From Phialophora verrucosa (lineage: Eukaryota > Ascomycota > Eurotiomycetes > Chaetothyriales > Herpotrichiellaceae): a stretch of 64,000 nt of DNA. Position numbers and translations under genes: made by a program. Shown here in pieces: positions 30,247 through 41,113 of the stretch. The notes beneath the pieces were generated by a model. That model had not been told where the DNA came from and did not search any database. It saw only the letters and a program-made list of their open reading frames with translations. The stretch covers positions 2,232,001 through 2,296,000 of the forward strand of contig MSED01000013.1 of NCBI GenBank assembly GCA_002099365.1, given 5' to 3'. The first letter of the stretch is position 1, and each line of letters begins with the position of its first letter.

Positions 30247-32202
30247 ATGGAGACAGAGAAGGTCGTTTCAACGGCCTTTGAGCGCCATATCTTAGATGCT
30301 ACCCAAAACGAGACTCTCGAATTGGTCCACCACGCACAAGAGAGCGATGCCGCTGACAGGCAGCTCACCATCCGCCAGGCTCTGTCGAAGTATAAGAAGG
30401 CCGTCTTCTGGGCCATGCTCCTGTCCACCAGTCTCGTCATGGAAGGCTATGACTTGGTCATTGTATGGCTCCCCATGCTCGAGGGTGGCAACACGGATAT
30501 ATGAGTTAATATACTGATTGCCGTTGTATAGATCACGTCCTTCTACGGCCAAACGCAGTTCCAAACCCGGTTTGGTATCCAAGACCCGAAAACAGGGAAA
30601 TATACTATCCCGGCCAGGTGGCAGTCGGGCCTATCAAATTCGGCCCTTGTTGGCCAATTGGCAGGCCTCTTGGTGAATGCGTACACCCAGGACAGGTTTG
30701 GCTGTCGACCCACGATGATGCTGTTTATGGTCTGGATGGCAGTGGTCCTGTTCATCCCCGTGTTTGCGCCTTCGCTCTCGGTCTTGGCCTTTGGGGAAGC
30801 CATGTGTGGGATCCCGTGGGGCGTCTTCCAGGTCAGTGAGGCCTAATCTATGCCACCAAGGAGAAGACGCTAATTCGGAGTAGACGCTCTCGACGACGTA
30901 TGCTTCTGAAGTCGTCCCAACAATCCTTCGGCCATACGTGACGGCGTACGTCTGCATGTGTTGGGGAGCAGGTATCCTCCTCTCGTCCGGCGTTGTACGA
31001 GCTGTTGCTGGCATCGACGGGAATCTCGGCTGGAGGCTGCCTTTTGCACTCCAGTTTGTCTGGCCTGTTCCCTTGTTCATTGCTGCCTACTTTGCCCCAG
31101 AGTCTCCGTGGAATGCCGTTCGCCGCGGCAAGTTTGAACTTGCGCGAACGAGTTTGCAGCGCCTCAGACAAGAAACGCCCGACAAGGAGAGGGAGGTCGC
31201 TGCCAGTTTGGCCTATATCAAATACACGACCGAACTTGAGAGAGCCGAGACGGCTGGTGCTAGCTTCCTCGAGTGTTTTAGGGGCACGAATTTGCGTCGC
31301 ACCGAGATTGTGAGTTGGAGTTCTCTCTTTGCCTGGATTCTCCCACTGACCCCAGCTTTTGATAGAACTGCGTCGTTTGGGCGGCACAGATCCTTTGCGG
31401 CAATGCTATCCTCGGCTATTCCGTCGTGTTCCTGGAAGCAGCTGGCTTCTCGGAACTTCAAGCATTCGACGTCAACATTTCCCTCTCGGCCTGCTATATC
31501 ATTGGTGGTATCATTTGTTGGTTGATGTTCCCTCACCTTGGGAGAGCGACCATCTACATGGGAGGCTTGACACTCATGTTTTTCTGTCTCATCGCGATAG
31601 GCGGTCTCGGATGGTCTTCATCCAAACATGCCCAATTGGCCATTGGCATCTTGCTGGTTGTCTCGACCCTCATCAACATGATCACTGTCGGACCCGCCTG
31701 CTATCCCATCGTCGCCGAGACACCATCCGGAAGACTGAGGTACAAGACCATCGTGATTGGAAGATTCGTCTACAATCTGACGGGCATCTTCAACAACTCG
31801 GTTACACCTCGCATGATTGCAGCCGATTGTAAGTTTGGTCCTGCGCAATTGCTGTTTCTAAGCTGACAATTGCCACAGCTTGGAATTGGGGTGCAAAGAC
31901 GGGCCTGTTCTACGCAGGCACTAACCTCCTCTGCAACATTTGGTGCTGGTTCCGCCTTCCCGAGACCAAGGATCGCTCATTTGGCGAAATTGATCTGATG
32001 TTCGAGAATCACGTCCCGGCAAGAAAGTTCAAACACACAAGAGTTGACCGTAAGTGGCCGCTGATGCTGTACCTCTCGTTGTGTCTGGCTAACTGGAATG
32101 CCATTAGAATTCGCCATACGCCAAGTCACTGAGAAAGAGATTGAAGCATCGGAGAAGCATGCCAGTGCTGAACATCGAGATATTGCCGCAGTCGCATTGT
32201 AA
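30247..32202 (+). CDS. MFS sugar transporter, maltose/alpha-glucoside permease type, six exons
   Basis: Plasma-membrane proton-coupled sugar importer. Exons are 30247-30462, 30532-30831, 30884-31309, 31366-31828, 31879-32049 and 32108-32202, giving 556 residues. All five introns have GT-AG ends and matching phase. Family marks are EGYD at the first membrane helix, SFYGQTQFQTRFG, the PESPW block in place of the usual PESPRW, and PETKDRSFGEID at the end of the last helix. About twelve hydrophobic helices can be counted, with cytosolic N- and C-termini. The subtype resembles maltose permeases, so di- or oligosaccharides are plausible cargo. Its pairing with GH127 suggests arabinose-containing oligosaccharides, which is inference. 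Confidence 0.88.
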
Positions 32203-32926
32203 TTTGCCTTGAAAAATGTCTCCACGTTTGTCTCTTCGGGGCCGCCTTCTCGGACGGCGACTTGAAGTTCAATAAAGCATACGCAAGTCCCAAATGCTAT
32301 TTTTCTGATGTACTTGGGTCAGGATCAAGGCCGTTTACTGATAGCCACCACTAGCGATAGTCATGGCCAGGTCCAGCTGCCTTGCTCCTTTTACTGGCTC
32401 CCCTCTCGCTAGAAGAGAATATGTTACTGCGCTGTTCGGAGCGTAGACATCACCTTTCTTTCTCCCTACCTTCAAGGACTATGATTACTACCTTTTCCTG
32501 TCGGCAAAAACCCCCTTCAAGTTTTCGTCAACTCAGATCGCCTTCAGTAGCGGAGTTTGTCATGTGCTCCTCTGGTCCCGCTCCGAACCAGTTCTTGCGT
32601 TGCCACCAAGAAGTTTCTGCAAGATCACCTCCACAACGCTCACGGTAGAAGCCTCAAAGGGTGGCTGAAAAAGTGTAGCGAGGAGTCAACCGACCGGGTA
32701 CAGCGGCTCTCATTGCTGAACTATCTGACCCACCCAACATGTTCAGCTCAGCTTGTAGTGGCACAGCGAATGAACATATTGACACTGGGCCGGGTACGAG
32801 AAGGCGCTGTTTGCTGATCACAACTCGACAAGCCGACGTGATCAACAAATCTCGGTAGGCTATACGCTATCCAAGGCAAGCTGGACGAGGCGGAGAAGAT
32901 GTCTCTTCCCCCACAGATGCGTCCGG
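32203..32926. other. Intergenic, convergent 3' ends
   Basis: 724 bp between the transporter and the glycoside hydrolase. No gene, repeat or RNA is recognised. Confidence 0.5.
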
Positions 32927-34437
32927 CTAGACACTGAATTCAAATGCCCAAGCAGTGGTATTGTCGGTGTGCACAGGCAGAATCATGCGCCCGTCAGACA
33001 CAGACACCTCCATATCACCTAAGTCCAGGGGTGCCTCCATGATGCTCCACTGCGATGTTCCAGGAAACGCGATTTGACGTACATTCAGACTTGTTTGACT
33101 CCCTGGGAGGCCCATGATCGTGATGTTCCAGCTGCCGTAGGCAACCCGCGAGCCAGCCAGTACCCGCGCGGTGCCTGCGGCTGAGTCTACAGTGGCGTAC
33201 ACATCGAATAATGCATCCGAGCTGCCCTGAGTTGCGACGCGATTGCCGGTCATATTGGTTGCATAGTACCTGTAAACCTGAAACTCTGCAGCGGGGGCAT
33301 AGTCGGTGGCGGTATAGTTTGCGGGATCGTCAAACTTGGTAAGCAGGTTCGCCATCAAGTCATGCAACTCAGTGCTTGAGAGCCAATTGCCGCGCAGACC
33401 GATCGCATTGTATCGTTCGAGCCGCGAGATCCACCAAGCAGCGCCAGCTGGACGCTGTTCAACAGAAGTAGCATACTCGTTGATATTGATTTGGCGATCC
33501 GGCAGCCCGTACTGGGCTAACAGATACGCGAGAGATTGATTGGTGTAGACAAGGTCATTGCCTGGTTCGTGTACACCGCCCTCAAGATGGTACACGTACT
33601 GGTCGGGAACGGTGTTGTTTCCTGAGACAGCCTCAAGCCAAGATGTCCACCAGGTGTTGTTGGCCATCGGCAGAGTTGCGAGCGTTGGTCCCGATATCAG
33701 AATAGAGGAGTACGACGCGTCCGCACTGAGGTATTGTGATCAATCAGCTGTGTCTTTCCATAGTAACAGTACTCTTGATTGCATGACCCTGCCCGGCGTC
33801 GGCTCCGAATTCTGATGTCGTCTGAGGCATAATAAAAGGGTACAGATGGCGGAATTGGTGTTAAGGGGGCAACTTACCGAATGAGTCTATGCGTGCGCAC
33901 GTAGAGCTCAAGCCATTGAGCCTGCGGACGTTTCCAGAAGAAAGTCAGATCTGGCTCATTCCAGATGTCCCAAACAAGGCCGTCCAGGGCATTGTTAGCG
34001 TTCAAATCGGCCAGCAACTGTGTCACAAAGCTGTCATAGTCTGACCAGTCTCCGCCGTCGCCGGGCCAGACCGTACTTGAGTTTGCATGATCCGTCCCCC
34101 AGATATCATGCGGGAGCAGGATGAAACTGGCGTTGTATTTTCGGCAGGTATTGTAGTTGGATAAAGTCGACGCCAGGCGACCGCGATATTCCTCAATTCC
34201 CCAGATCCACCCACGGGCGGGAGCGTCAAGCTGAGCACCACCCGCGCGACCGTATCCGAAGTCAATGTCAGTATAGAAGTGATCTGGGATCTGATTGGGT
34301 GCGTCGGGTAAGCCGTAGATGAAGCCAGAAGCTAGATGTTGTGGAGAGCCTGTGCTGTTGCTGAGGTCGACCGTTGCGACATTGTCAAGGCCAAGAACGA
34401 CGATGGCGAATGCTGCAAGAATGAGAAAGAGCTCCAT
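32927..34437 (-). CDS. Secreted clan-A glycoside hydrolase, GH39-like
   Basis: Exons are 34437-33878 and 33725-32927, giving 452 residues. The N-terminus (MELFLILAAFAIVVLGL) is a signal peptide. The body has TIM-barrel landmarks: GLVWDIWNEPD with the likely acid/base E161, and QININEYA with the likely nucleophile E270. The C-terminal 120 residues look beta-rich. Nine or more N-glycosylation sequons fit secretion. The NEP plus NEY arrangement and overall length resemble GH39-type enzymes (xylosidase and relatives), but other clan-A families share these motifs, so the substrate is open. It converges with the sugar transporter and is probably part of the same cluster. Confidence 0.7.
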
Positions 34438-35461
34438 CTCAGAGGACGGTCATACCAAGGGATTTGCGACTGCCTCCTTCCGGTGACAACTTTCACCAGA
34501 AGAGGTGGGCATATATTTGATGAGTGGAAGTCATCTTAAGAAGACCTTCCTGTGGCATGATCTTAGTGTACAATACGTCTTCAAGGTCAACTCCCGGTGG
34601 GAGAGTTGTGTTGCCCTGATTTGAGCTTCAAGGTCAGGGTCATGATCAGCCTGTAGTCTCCCGCCCCCCACCTCCCCCTCCTTCCCGGTGGGTGAGCAGG
34701 GCGGAGAATATCCGGCTTATTATGCGGGGGGCGGGTTGGGGCCGGCACGCAGTTCCCTTAGCTGGATCCACCGTGCGGAGGTCCTGTCGGAGGGTTCAAA
34801 TTCTAAGCTGGACAACAGTGATATTGGGGACTGTGGAACATACATCTGAGACTTAATCCCTAGCGACTAGGCAGGCAAGGTCGGTAGTGGGAGAAACTGC
34901 TCGAGGCTCACCCTCGACCGGCAGGAGGTTTCGCTAAGCTCGCGCCGGCACCCTCGCTCGAGTAAACAAACCTACTTGGACCACAGATGCACCTCGCGTT
35001 GTTAGGCCTTTAGCAGCCACGAACAAACCCCCCAGCCCTTATACAGCATTTATTCGACAGTCAGACCTTCTACACTCTCTCTCCTCCTCATACCACAATT
35101 ATTACACCACCTGATACCCAGCGATATGTCACGCTCTAACATACTTTGAGCGACTTCATTGCACACTACAGAGTAAGGCAGAGAAGAACCCGAATGCACT
35201 TGACAAGAACTTGCCCACGACGAGCCCACTTGCGACTAGGTTCGATGTCCCGCATCGATATTTTGGACTTGGATAGAAGCTACTAACAGCTCTGCCAAGG
35301 TGAGCCAAGCGATGTGAGGCGGATTTTGTCCCTGGGGGGTCGTGGGCGTGGAATCAGGCCGAGAGCAGCTCCTGCTACATAAATATGTCGCTGAACACAT
35401 GCTGTGACTGAAGCATTTCATTTATGCCTATTTCAAACCTCCATATCCCACAGCAGAAGAA
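34438..35461. other. Intergenic, promoter of the glycoside hydrolase
   Basis: About 1 kb with C-rich and G-rich patches (34655-34745) and no supported gene. The inverted repeat is listed separately. Confidence 0.5.
34660..34735. promoter_or_regulatory. Inverted repeat CCCGCCCCCC / GGGGGGCGGG with CreA-type sites
   Basis: Perfect 10-bp arms at 34660-34669 and 34726-34735 are separated by 56 bp, 223-298 bp upstream of the glycoside hydrolase ATG. The arms include CCCCAC (34666) and GCGGGG (34724), which fit the CreA consensus. The G-run side could also form a quadruplex. Confidence 0.4.
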
Positions 35462-37261
35462 ATGTCCTACCAGATCTACATTGGCGTTTGGACTGATTGG
35501 GACCGAGGAAAGATCCTCGGTGCTACCTTGACTCTCTCGTCTAGAGATGGGAACCTGCTACTGGCAGCGATTGCTTTGATCGTTACCTCGACCGGCGGTA
35601 GACTTTGGCGCATTTTCTGCTTCGCCGCTTATCAGATCAGATCCAGGAAAATGCCTGCCGACGGCTTGCATTATCAACGGCAGAATATTCTGCGCAACGT
35701 CTCCTCACCAGGAGATGCGGTATAGATGTTCTTAATGCAGTGTTGGTATTGGCGGGCAAGCTCGGAGAGACCGATTCTGCGGAGCAGCTTGTGGGCAGCA
35801 TTCGCACTACTATATCTCACAGCGTGGGCAATTTTGGCATTGTTCTACTCGAGGATATCCAGTGAAGCATCAAGTTACCGACTGATTAGTAGTGATGCTT
35901 GCGGCGTTTGGACACCCTCGACCACTGCCACCAGTGATATTATGTCATCGACCTCGGTGAGGATGCAAAAAGCGGCGGCAGACATCTCGCTGACCCAATA
36001 GACTCCTACATACACTTGGGTATCAACGCACCTCCCCCACCAGCGTATCCAGTACAGGCGAAATACTATGTGTGCGCCTATCCCCACCAAAGGATATGCA
36101 GCTGTTGCAAATACCACCGACCTGAATGCCATCGAGAGTGTCTACAACGAGGAGAACCGGGTACAATACTATCCTACTATGGTCCAATTGAAGGATTCTC
36201 GAACTACACTTTCTATTATCAGGCGCTCCTATCCAGGAGCGACGTCGGATACACAACCACGTCGCAAGAGGCCTGGCCCAATCAGGCTCAATACGGCTCT
36301 GGAACCTATCAAAAGCCTTCAACGACAAGTCGCTGACGTATCAATACATTTTATCGCATTCAACGGGGTCCGATTTCTACAACCATGTGATGATCCCGTC
36401 TTCTCAGCCCATTATCCGATGACCACGACCAATCCGTCAATTCCAATAGGGTACGAAGCTGACAAAGTGGTTAGTGTGCTAGCCTGCACTGAACAACACC
36501 AGCTCTGCAACGCCGTGACCGGGATCTGCTCGCCACAACTTGGCAAACATCAATTATCTGATGCGTTGTATGCTGGGGCTTTGAGTAACGTGCTACTGTT
36601 CACTGCACAAACAGCCACCGCATCACGAATCGTAGATGCCCTGGCCTCCACAAACATTTATAATGTGGTCTTTCTCAGATAATATACTGCTTTGAGGGCG
36701 CAAGAGAGGCTGGACGGTCTAATACAATTGCCACTGCCTAACAATCAGTGGCACATTGAAATATCCGGCCGGGTCCAGGATGGCCCGTCGTTACAACACC
36801 TGGTCCAGGAACATGCAACGGGTCCGGCTTTCACTGCTGGCGGTCAGATCCTGCGTGAGGACCCTGGCTCACCATATGACCAGTGCCGGTCACAGCGTAC
36901 CAGAGATACGCAAGGGTCTCAGACCTTCTCCATTCTAGGGCTTGCTGTTATCTTCATTGTCGCAGGCCTGATCATCATCTCATCGTTTTTCATAGAGGCC
37001 CTGGGTACACTAGCCTGTGGGAAGGGCAAAAATGCCAAGTACCGTCAGCTCGCCTGGAAAATGGACAACCATCTTCAGATGCAGCGTTTCCTGTTCGAGC
37101 ATCTAGAACTGGGGGTGTGGGACAAAATGTCACTGGAACAATCGATACCTAGGACAGCAGTTGATGGCGATTTCGTTCTGGATTTGGAAGCGATTGGCAA
37201 CTCGAACAGCGCTTCTTCTGGTTCCTCCTCCCGATTGATCAGGAGAGGGAGGCTGGTGTAA
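35462..37261 (+). pseudogene. Decayed fungal multi-pass membrane protein gene
   Basis: Remnant of a large membrane-protein family common in ascomycetes and of unknown function. It starts MSYQIYIGVWTDWDRGKILG and ends after a late membrane helix (FSILGLAVIFIVAGLIIISS) with the block KYRQLAWKMDNHLQMQRFLFEHL. Three stops interrupt one and the same frame: TAG at 35723-35725, TAG at 35999-36001 and TAA at 36680-36682; coding quality resumes right after the first and third. Frame changes occur near 36034 in a C5 run (GINAPP to HQRIQYRR), near 36165-36180 (VQYY to YYGP) and near 36300. The Cys-rich extracellular part expected before GINAPP seems deleted near 35970-36000. Confidence 0.75.
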
Positions 37262-38053
37262 CCGAGGTGAAGACAGTGGTCGAACCGAGTAAGGTTGAGG
37301 TCGGTAAATCTGAGGTCAAGGACATTGTTGAACCCATGGAGGTCGAGTCTAGAGTGTGCGCAGTTCCGTCAACCCCCGTTCCGGGAGACTCAAATGGCCA
37401 GAGTTCTCCAGATCACATTGCAAGATCGGGTGAGAGGCACAATCACAGACCATGATGCTAAAGCACCGAGTACATCTTCAAACAAGGCTACTGTGATAGT
37501 TGTAGTCTAGAGAGACTGGTATACATGTTTGCCGCAGCCTCCCTGCTGCATTGACTCAAACCAGCCACGCATCAGCCGCGGTTGAGTAGAAAAACCAGTA
37601 CCAAGCTTTTCGGAGATGGAGCCAAGCCCAATGCTTAAAACGCTTAAGCGGCCGGCCTGGAGCCTCGTCTCTTCGGTACCAGCGTCATGAGCCACTGCCG
37701 GATGCAACCCTGGTGGGACCCCAGCGTGACGGTTGTCATCTTCGTGGGATTCGCCCAGACAGCCATTCCCTCCAATCGACAGTCCCGGCGCTATCTTGCA
37801 GAGTTTTTCGTCGAACCCGAATCGAAGCTGGTCTGGAAGTGATATGCAAGGCTTACCCTCCTCTAGGCAGGTCATTGCGGGCACACGACCTCAGAGATCA
37901 ACCCCGCTAAGTGAGGAATAAATACGATGCTGTTGCGCCGTGTCGCTGGCCATGGACGTGTGCTACCCCTCTCCGCATCTCGCGAGATATTAAAACCGTA
38001 GCTGCGCTCTCCCAACCCTCCATTCCAAACTCGAGGACAGAGAGCTAGACGCG
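37262..38053. other. Intergenic
   Basis: About 0.8 kb between the decayed gene and the NCS1 permease. Open frames continue shortly past the pseudogene stop (to about 37510) without recognisable features. Confidence 0.45.
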
Positions 38054-39607
38054 ATGGCTTCCAAGGCTTTCGACGACGAGAAGGGCTTCGACGTCCCTGC
38101 TAGCCCGGTCTCGGGATCCGAAGAACCCCAGCTCTACAACAACACGATCATCCGGCAGGACGATGGCATTCTATCGCGACTCCGCCGACTCGAGGCGCGC
38201 ATGGACGCCAAACTCGGCGTGGAAAGCGAAGCCATCGACCGCAAGCGGCCCGAGGACAAGAAGCCTGTGCCGTGGCACGAACAGCTGACCATGGCGCTCC
38301 TCTGGGCGTCCGGTACGATGAACACGTCCTGCTTCGCAACGGGCTTCCTCGGCTGGGAGTTCGGCCTCTCGCTCAAACAGAGCATCCCGATCTACATCCT
38401 GGCGAGCATCCTCGGCGGGGCGGTGACGGGCTACTGCGCGACGTTCGGGGCCGCGACGGGCCTCCGCCAGATCAGCGTGTCGCGGTACAGCTTCGGGTGG
38501 TGGCCGAACAAGCTCATCGCGGCGCTCAATACGGTGCAGCAGATCGGCTGGGCGGCCGTGTCGTGCATCACGGGCGGGCTGGCGCTCAACGCCGTGGCGG
38601 ACGGCCACGTGTCGCTCGCGGTGGGGATCGTGATCCTGGCGATCGTCGCGCTGGCCATCTCGTTTGTGGGCCTGCACGCCATCCTGATCTACGAGCGATA
38701 CGCGTGGTGCATCTTCTTTGTCATCTTCATGATCATCTACGGCGAGACGGGCGGGCACGCGGACAACACGACGCCCTCGTCCCTGCACGGCGCCGACCTC
38801 TCCGGCACGGTCCTCTCGCTGGTCGCCATCGTCTACGGCTCCAGCGCCTCGTGGTGCACCATGGCGTCCGACTACTACGTGCACTACCCGGCGCGCGTGT
38901 CGCGCGTCAAGGTCTTCCTGATGACCACGTTCGGCATCTCCATCCCCACGAGCATCGGCATGGTGGCCGGCGCGGTCGTCGCGTCGGCCCTCAATAACGA
39001 ACCGACGGGGGAGGACGCGTATGAGAACCAGGGCCTCGGGTTTCTCATCCAGACCATGCTCCACCCGCGCGGCTTCGCCAAGTTCCTCCTCTGCCTGCTC
39101 GTCCTGTCGGGCATCAACACCAACGTCATCTCCATCTACAGCGCCGCCATCAGCTGCCAGCAGTTTGCGCGACCGTTCGCCCGCGTGCCTCGCTTTGTCT
39201 GGACGTTTCTGTGCTTCGCCGCCATCTTGGGCATCGCCGTTGGGGGCCGCGAGCAGCTCAACACCTACCTCGTCGATTTCCTGTCCCTGCTCGGATACTG
39301 GTGCACGTCCTACTTTGTCATCCTCTTCTCCGAGCACGTCATCTTCCGGAAGCGCGATTTCGCAAACTACGACCTCGACGGCTGGAACGATCCCAGCAGG
39401 CTGCCCCTCGGGCTGGCCGCGAGCGCCGCCTTCGCGTTGGGCGTCGTCGCTTGGGTCCTCGGTATGATTGAAACATGGTATCAGGGTCCACTAGGGAGCC
39501 TCATAGGTGCGTATGGTGGCGATGTGGCAAATGAGTTCGCCTTCGTGGTTACAGCCGTGGTTTACACCCCGGCGAGGTATCTCGAGTTGAAGTATTTCGG
39601 GCGCTGA
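38054..39607 (+). CDS. NCS1 purine-cytosine permease (Fcy-type)
   Basis: Plasma-membrane nucleobase:cation symporter of the NCS1 family, Fcy branch (cytosine/purine uptake). It is a single 517-residue frame with a cytosolic N-terminus and about twelve hydrophobic helices. Family blocks are TMALLWASGTMNTSCFATGF in the first helix region, GLRQISVSRYSFGWWPNK, and NTYLVDFLSLLGYW late in the protein. The start ATG follows a promoter with a TTAAAACC string. Third codon positions are very GC-rich up to about 39430, much more than in the flanking decayed genes, and the last 60 codons drop to ordinary composition. The exact substrate cannot be read from sequence. Confidence 0.88.
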   Translation: MASKAFDDEKGFDVPASPVSGSEEPQLYNNTIIRQDDGILSRLRRLEARMDAKLGVESEAIDRKRPEDKKPVPWHEQLTMALLWASGTMNTSCFATGFLGWEFGLSLKQSIPIYILASILGGAVTGYCATFGAATGLRQISVSRYSFGWWPNKLIAALNTVQQIGWAAVSCITGGLALNAVADGHVSLAVGIVILAIVALAISFVGLHAILIYERYAWCIFFVIFMIIYGETGGHADNTTPSSLHGADLSGTVLSLVAIVYGSSASWCTMASDYYVHYPARVSRVKVFLMTTFGISIPTSIGMVAGAVVASALNNEPTGEDAYENQGLGFLIQTMLHPRGFAKFLLCLLVLSGINTNVISIYSAAISCQQFARPFARVPRFVWTFLCFAAILGIAVGGREQLNTYLVDFLSLLGYWCTSYFVILFSEHVIFRKRDFANYDLDGWNDPSRLPLGLAASAAFALGVVAWVLGMIETWYQGPLGSLIGAYGGDVANEFAFVVTAVVYTPARYLELKYFGR

Positions 39608-39842
39608 ACAGAGTCGCCATTCGGAAAAAGAAATCAAGATAATGAATGCCTCGTGAGCAGGAGTGGAGTGTGCAGAAACGTATTGCCTCCTCCTTGGACC
39701 AATTTCCGAGAAACTATATATCTACACGACAAGGGTTCCAGCCCTATCTCCATTTCAAACTCCGGCCCAAGCTCCATGTGATGCATTCGCTACAGTGCCA
39801 CGCGCAAATAGAATACTGCTGCGAAGTTCCCGACGGGCTTAT

Positions 39843-40985
39843 TCACGCAGGCCAAACACCATAGGACCATGCCTCGGATTCCGAGATAAGGAAGCCGGAA
39901 AGTCCAGGCCCAGCAGCCCAATTCACAACTTTCGTGAACCCAACAGTCGACCAATACGTGAAGGCGGTATTCTTCGGGATGAACGCGACGTCACCGAAGA
40001 TCAACTGTGCTGACTCCCCTTCAATCTCCAAATTCAGCTGGCCTTCCGTCACTTGGAATGCTTGGTCGACGGCGAATGCCACATGGGGTGGCTTGCAACC
40101 TGGCTTCATGGCAATCGTGGACACGCTCAATTTGTTGTTTGTCTGCTTCACCGACGCCAGCTGGGCGACAACTTGGCCGCTTCTCCGATGCAGGTATTTG
40201 GGGCCGCGGTTGCTGGAGACGAAGTAAGCTTGGCTGGGGTCGTCTGGTAAAGACTGGTCGGCGACATGCCAGGTATCCAAGCCGTCGGGCGTCGTGCCAT
40301 TGACCCAGTCCACGTTGATGGTGTTGAATGGCTCAGGTACAATGTTGTACTGCGGCATCAGGCCTAGAACCTTAGTGACATTGAGCTCTGGAGAGCCTTT
40401 TGGATTGAAGGGAGCTTCCGAATTGTATGAGTTCCCGGCCGCAGCGAAGAACTCATCGATGCCGCCAGGAGCCATACCGAGAGTGAGTTGGAAATCGAGG
40501 TCGTTGGGGCGATAGGTATGGTTGTTGCCGGGAGCAAGGAATACAAAATCATTGGCACGTAGCTCTCGACCGGTGTCGGCATTGTGGAAAACCTGCACGC
40601 TGCCCTTGAGGGTGTAGAATGCCTCAACTTCTTTGTGATGATGGATGAGATTGAGGGGTGCCGGGCCTGAATTGACACCGACGAGTGAGAAGGCTCCAGA
40701 GGTAGTTGTGTTAGGGACTAGGGTACGGATGATCAAGCCACCGAAGTCCACGGCTTGGCCTTGCAGATTCGGCAAAACGTAGGGCTGAGGCGTCGTGGGG
40801 GCGGAAGTGACCACCAGACCGTTTGATGATGCTGGGACGGTGGTCGCTGAAGACAAAGCAGTGGTAAGAGATGTCGCCAGATGAAAGCTAGAGGTTGCTC
40901 GCATGTTGTCGGGTTGCAGGTCAGTGTCTTGTGCAAAAAAGAGCAGACTGTGGAAGGCGGTCTGGAGGAAGTTTGTGAGATGCAT
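39843..40985 (-). CDS. Bicupin dioxygenase, quercetin 2,3-dioxygenase-like
   Basis: Cupin-fold protein of 380 residues resembling fungal quercetin 2,3-dioxygenases, which cleave flavonols. Cupin 1 has the metal motif intact (H115, H117 and E121 in LIHHHKEVEAFYTLKG, with a further His in NNHTYRPND). Cupin 2 (CKPPHVAFAVDQAFQVTEGQ) lacks the HxH pair, as is usual for the second domain of fungal quercetinases. The first ATG is 40985. A second, at 40904, starts MRATSSFHLATSLTTALSSA, a better signal peptide, so the mature protein is probably secreted from that start. Several N-glycosylation sequons agree. The stop lies 235 bp from that of the convergent NCS1 gene. Confidence 0.75.
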   Translation of the reverse strand: MHLTNFLQTAFHSLLFFAQDTDLQPDNMRATSSFHLATSLTTALSSATTVPASSNGLVVTSAPTTPQPYVLPNLQGQAVDFGGLIIRTLVPNTTTSGAFSLVGVNSGPAPLNLIHHHKEVEAFYTLKGSVQVFHNADTGRELRANDFVFLAPGNNHTYRPNDLDFQLTLGMAPGGIDEFFAAAGNSYNSEAPFNPKGSPELNVTKVLGLMPQYNIVPEPFNTINVDWVNGTTPDGLDTWHVADQSLPDDPSQAYFVSSNRGPKYLHRRSGQVVAQLASVKQTNNKLSVSTIAMKPGCKPPHVAFAVDQAFQVTEGQLNLEIEGESAQLIFGDVAFIPKNTAFTYWSTVGFTKVVNWAAGPGLSGFLISESEAWSYGVWPA

Positions 40986-41113
40986 GATGGCCGGTCAGGT
41001 CGGTTCTGTTTGCTCACCAGGTGCGGCCAGGTTGTAATCGAAGGCGCAACTGGTGACACCTGCAACATACACACGCAACGATGTGATATAATATATCACT
41101 GAACCTGAACTTG

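Noticed and set aside
38171..39337. 388-codon minus-strand frame opposite the NCS1 permease
   Set aside because: It mirrors a very GC-rich coding strand. Its composition (Asp, Arg, Ala, Val, Glu) is the usual shadow and no domain is visible.
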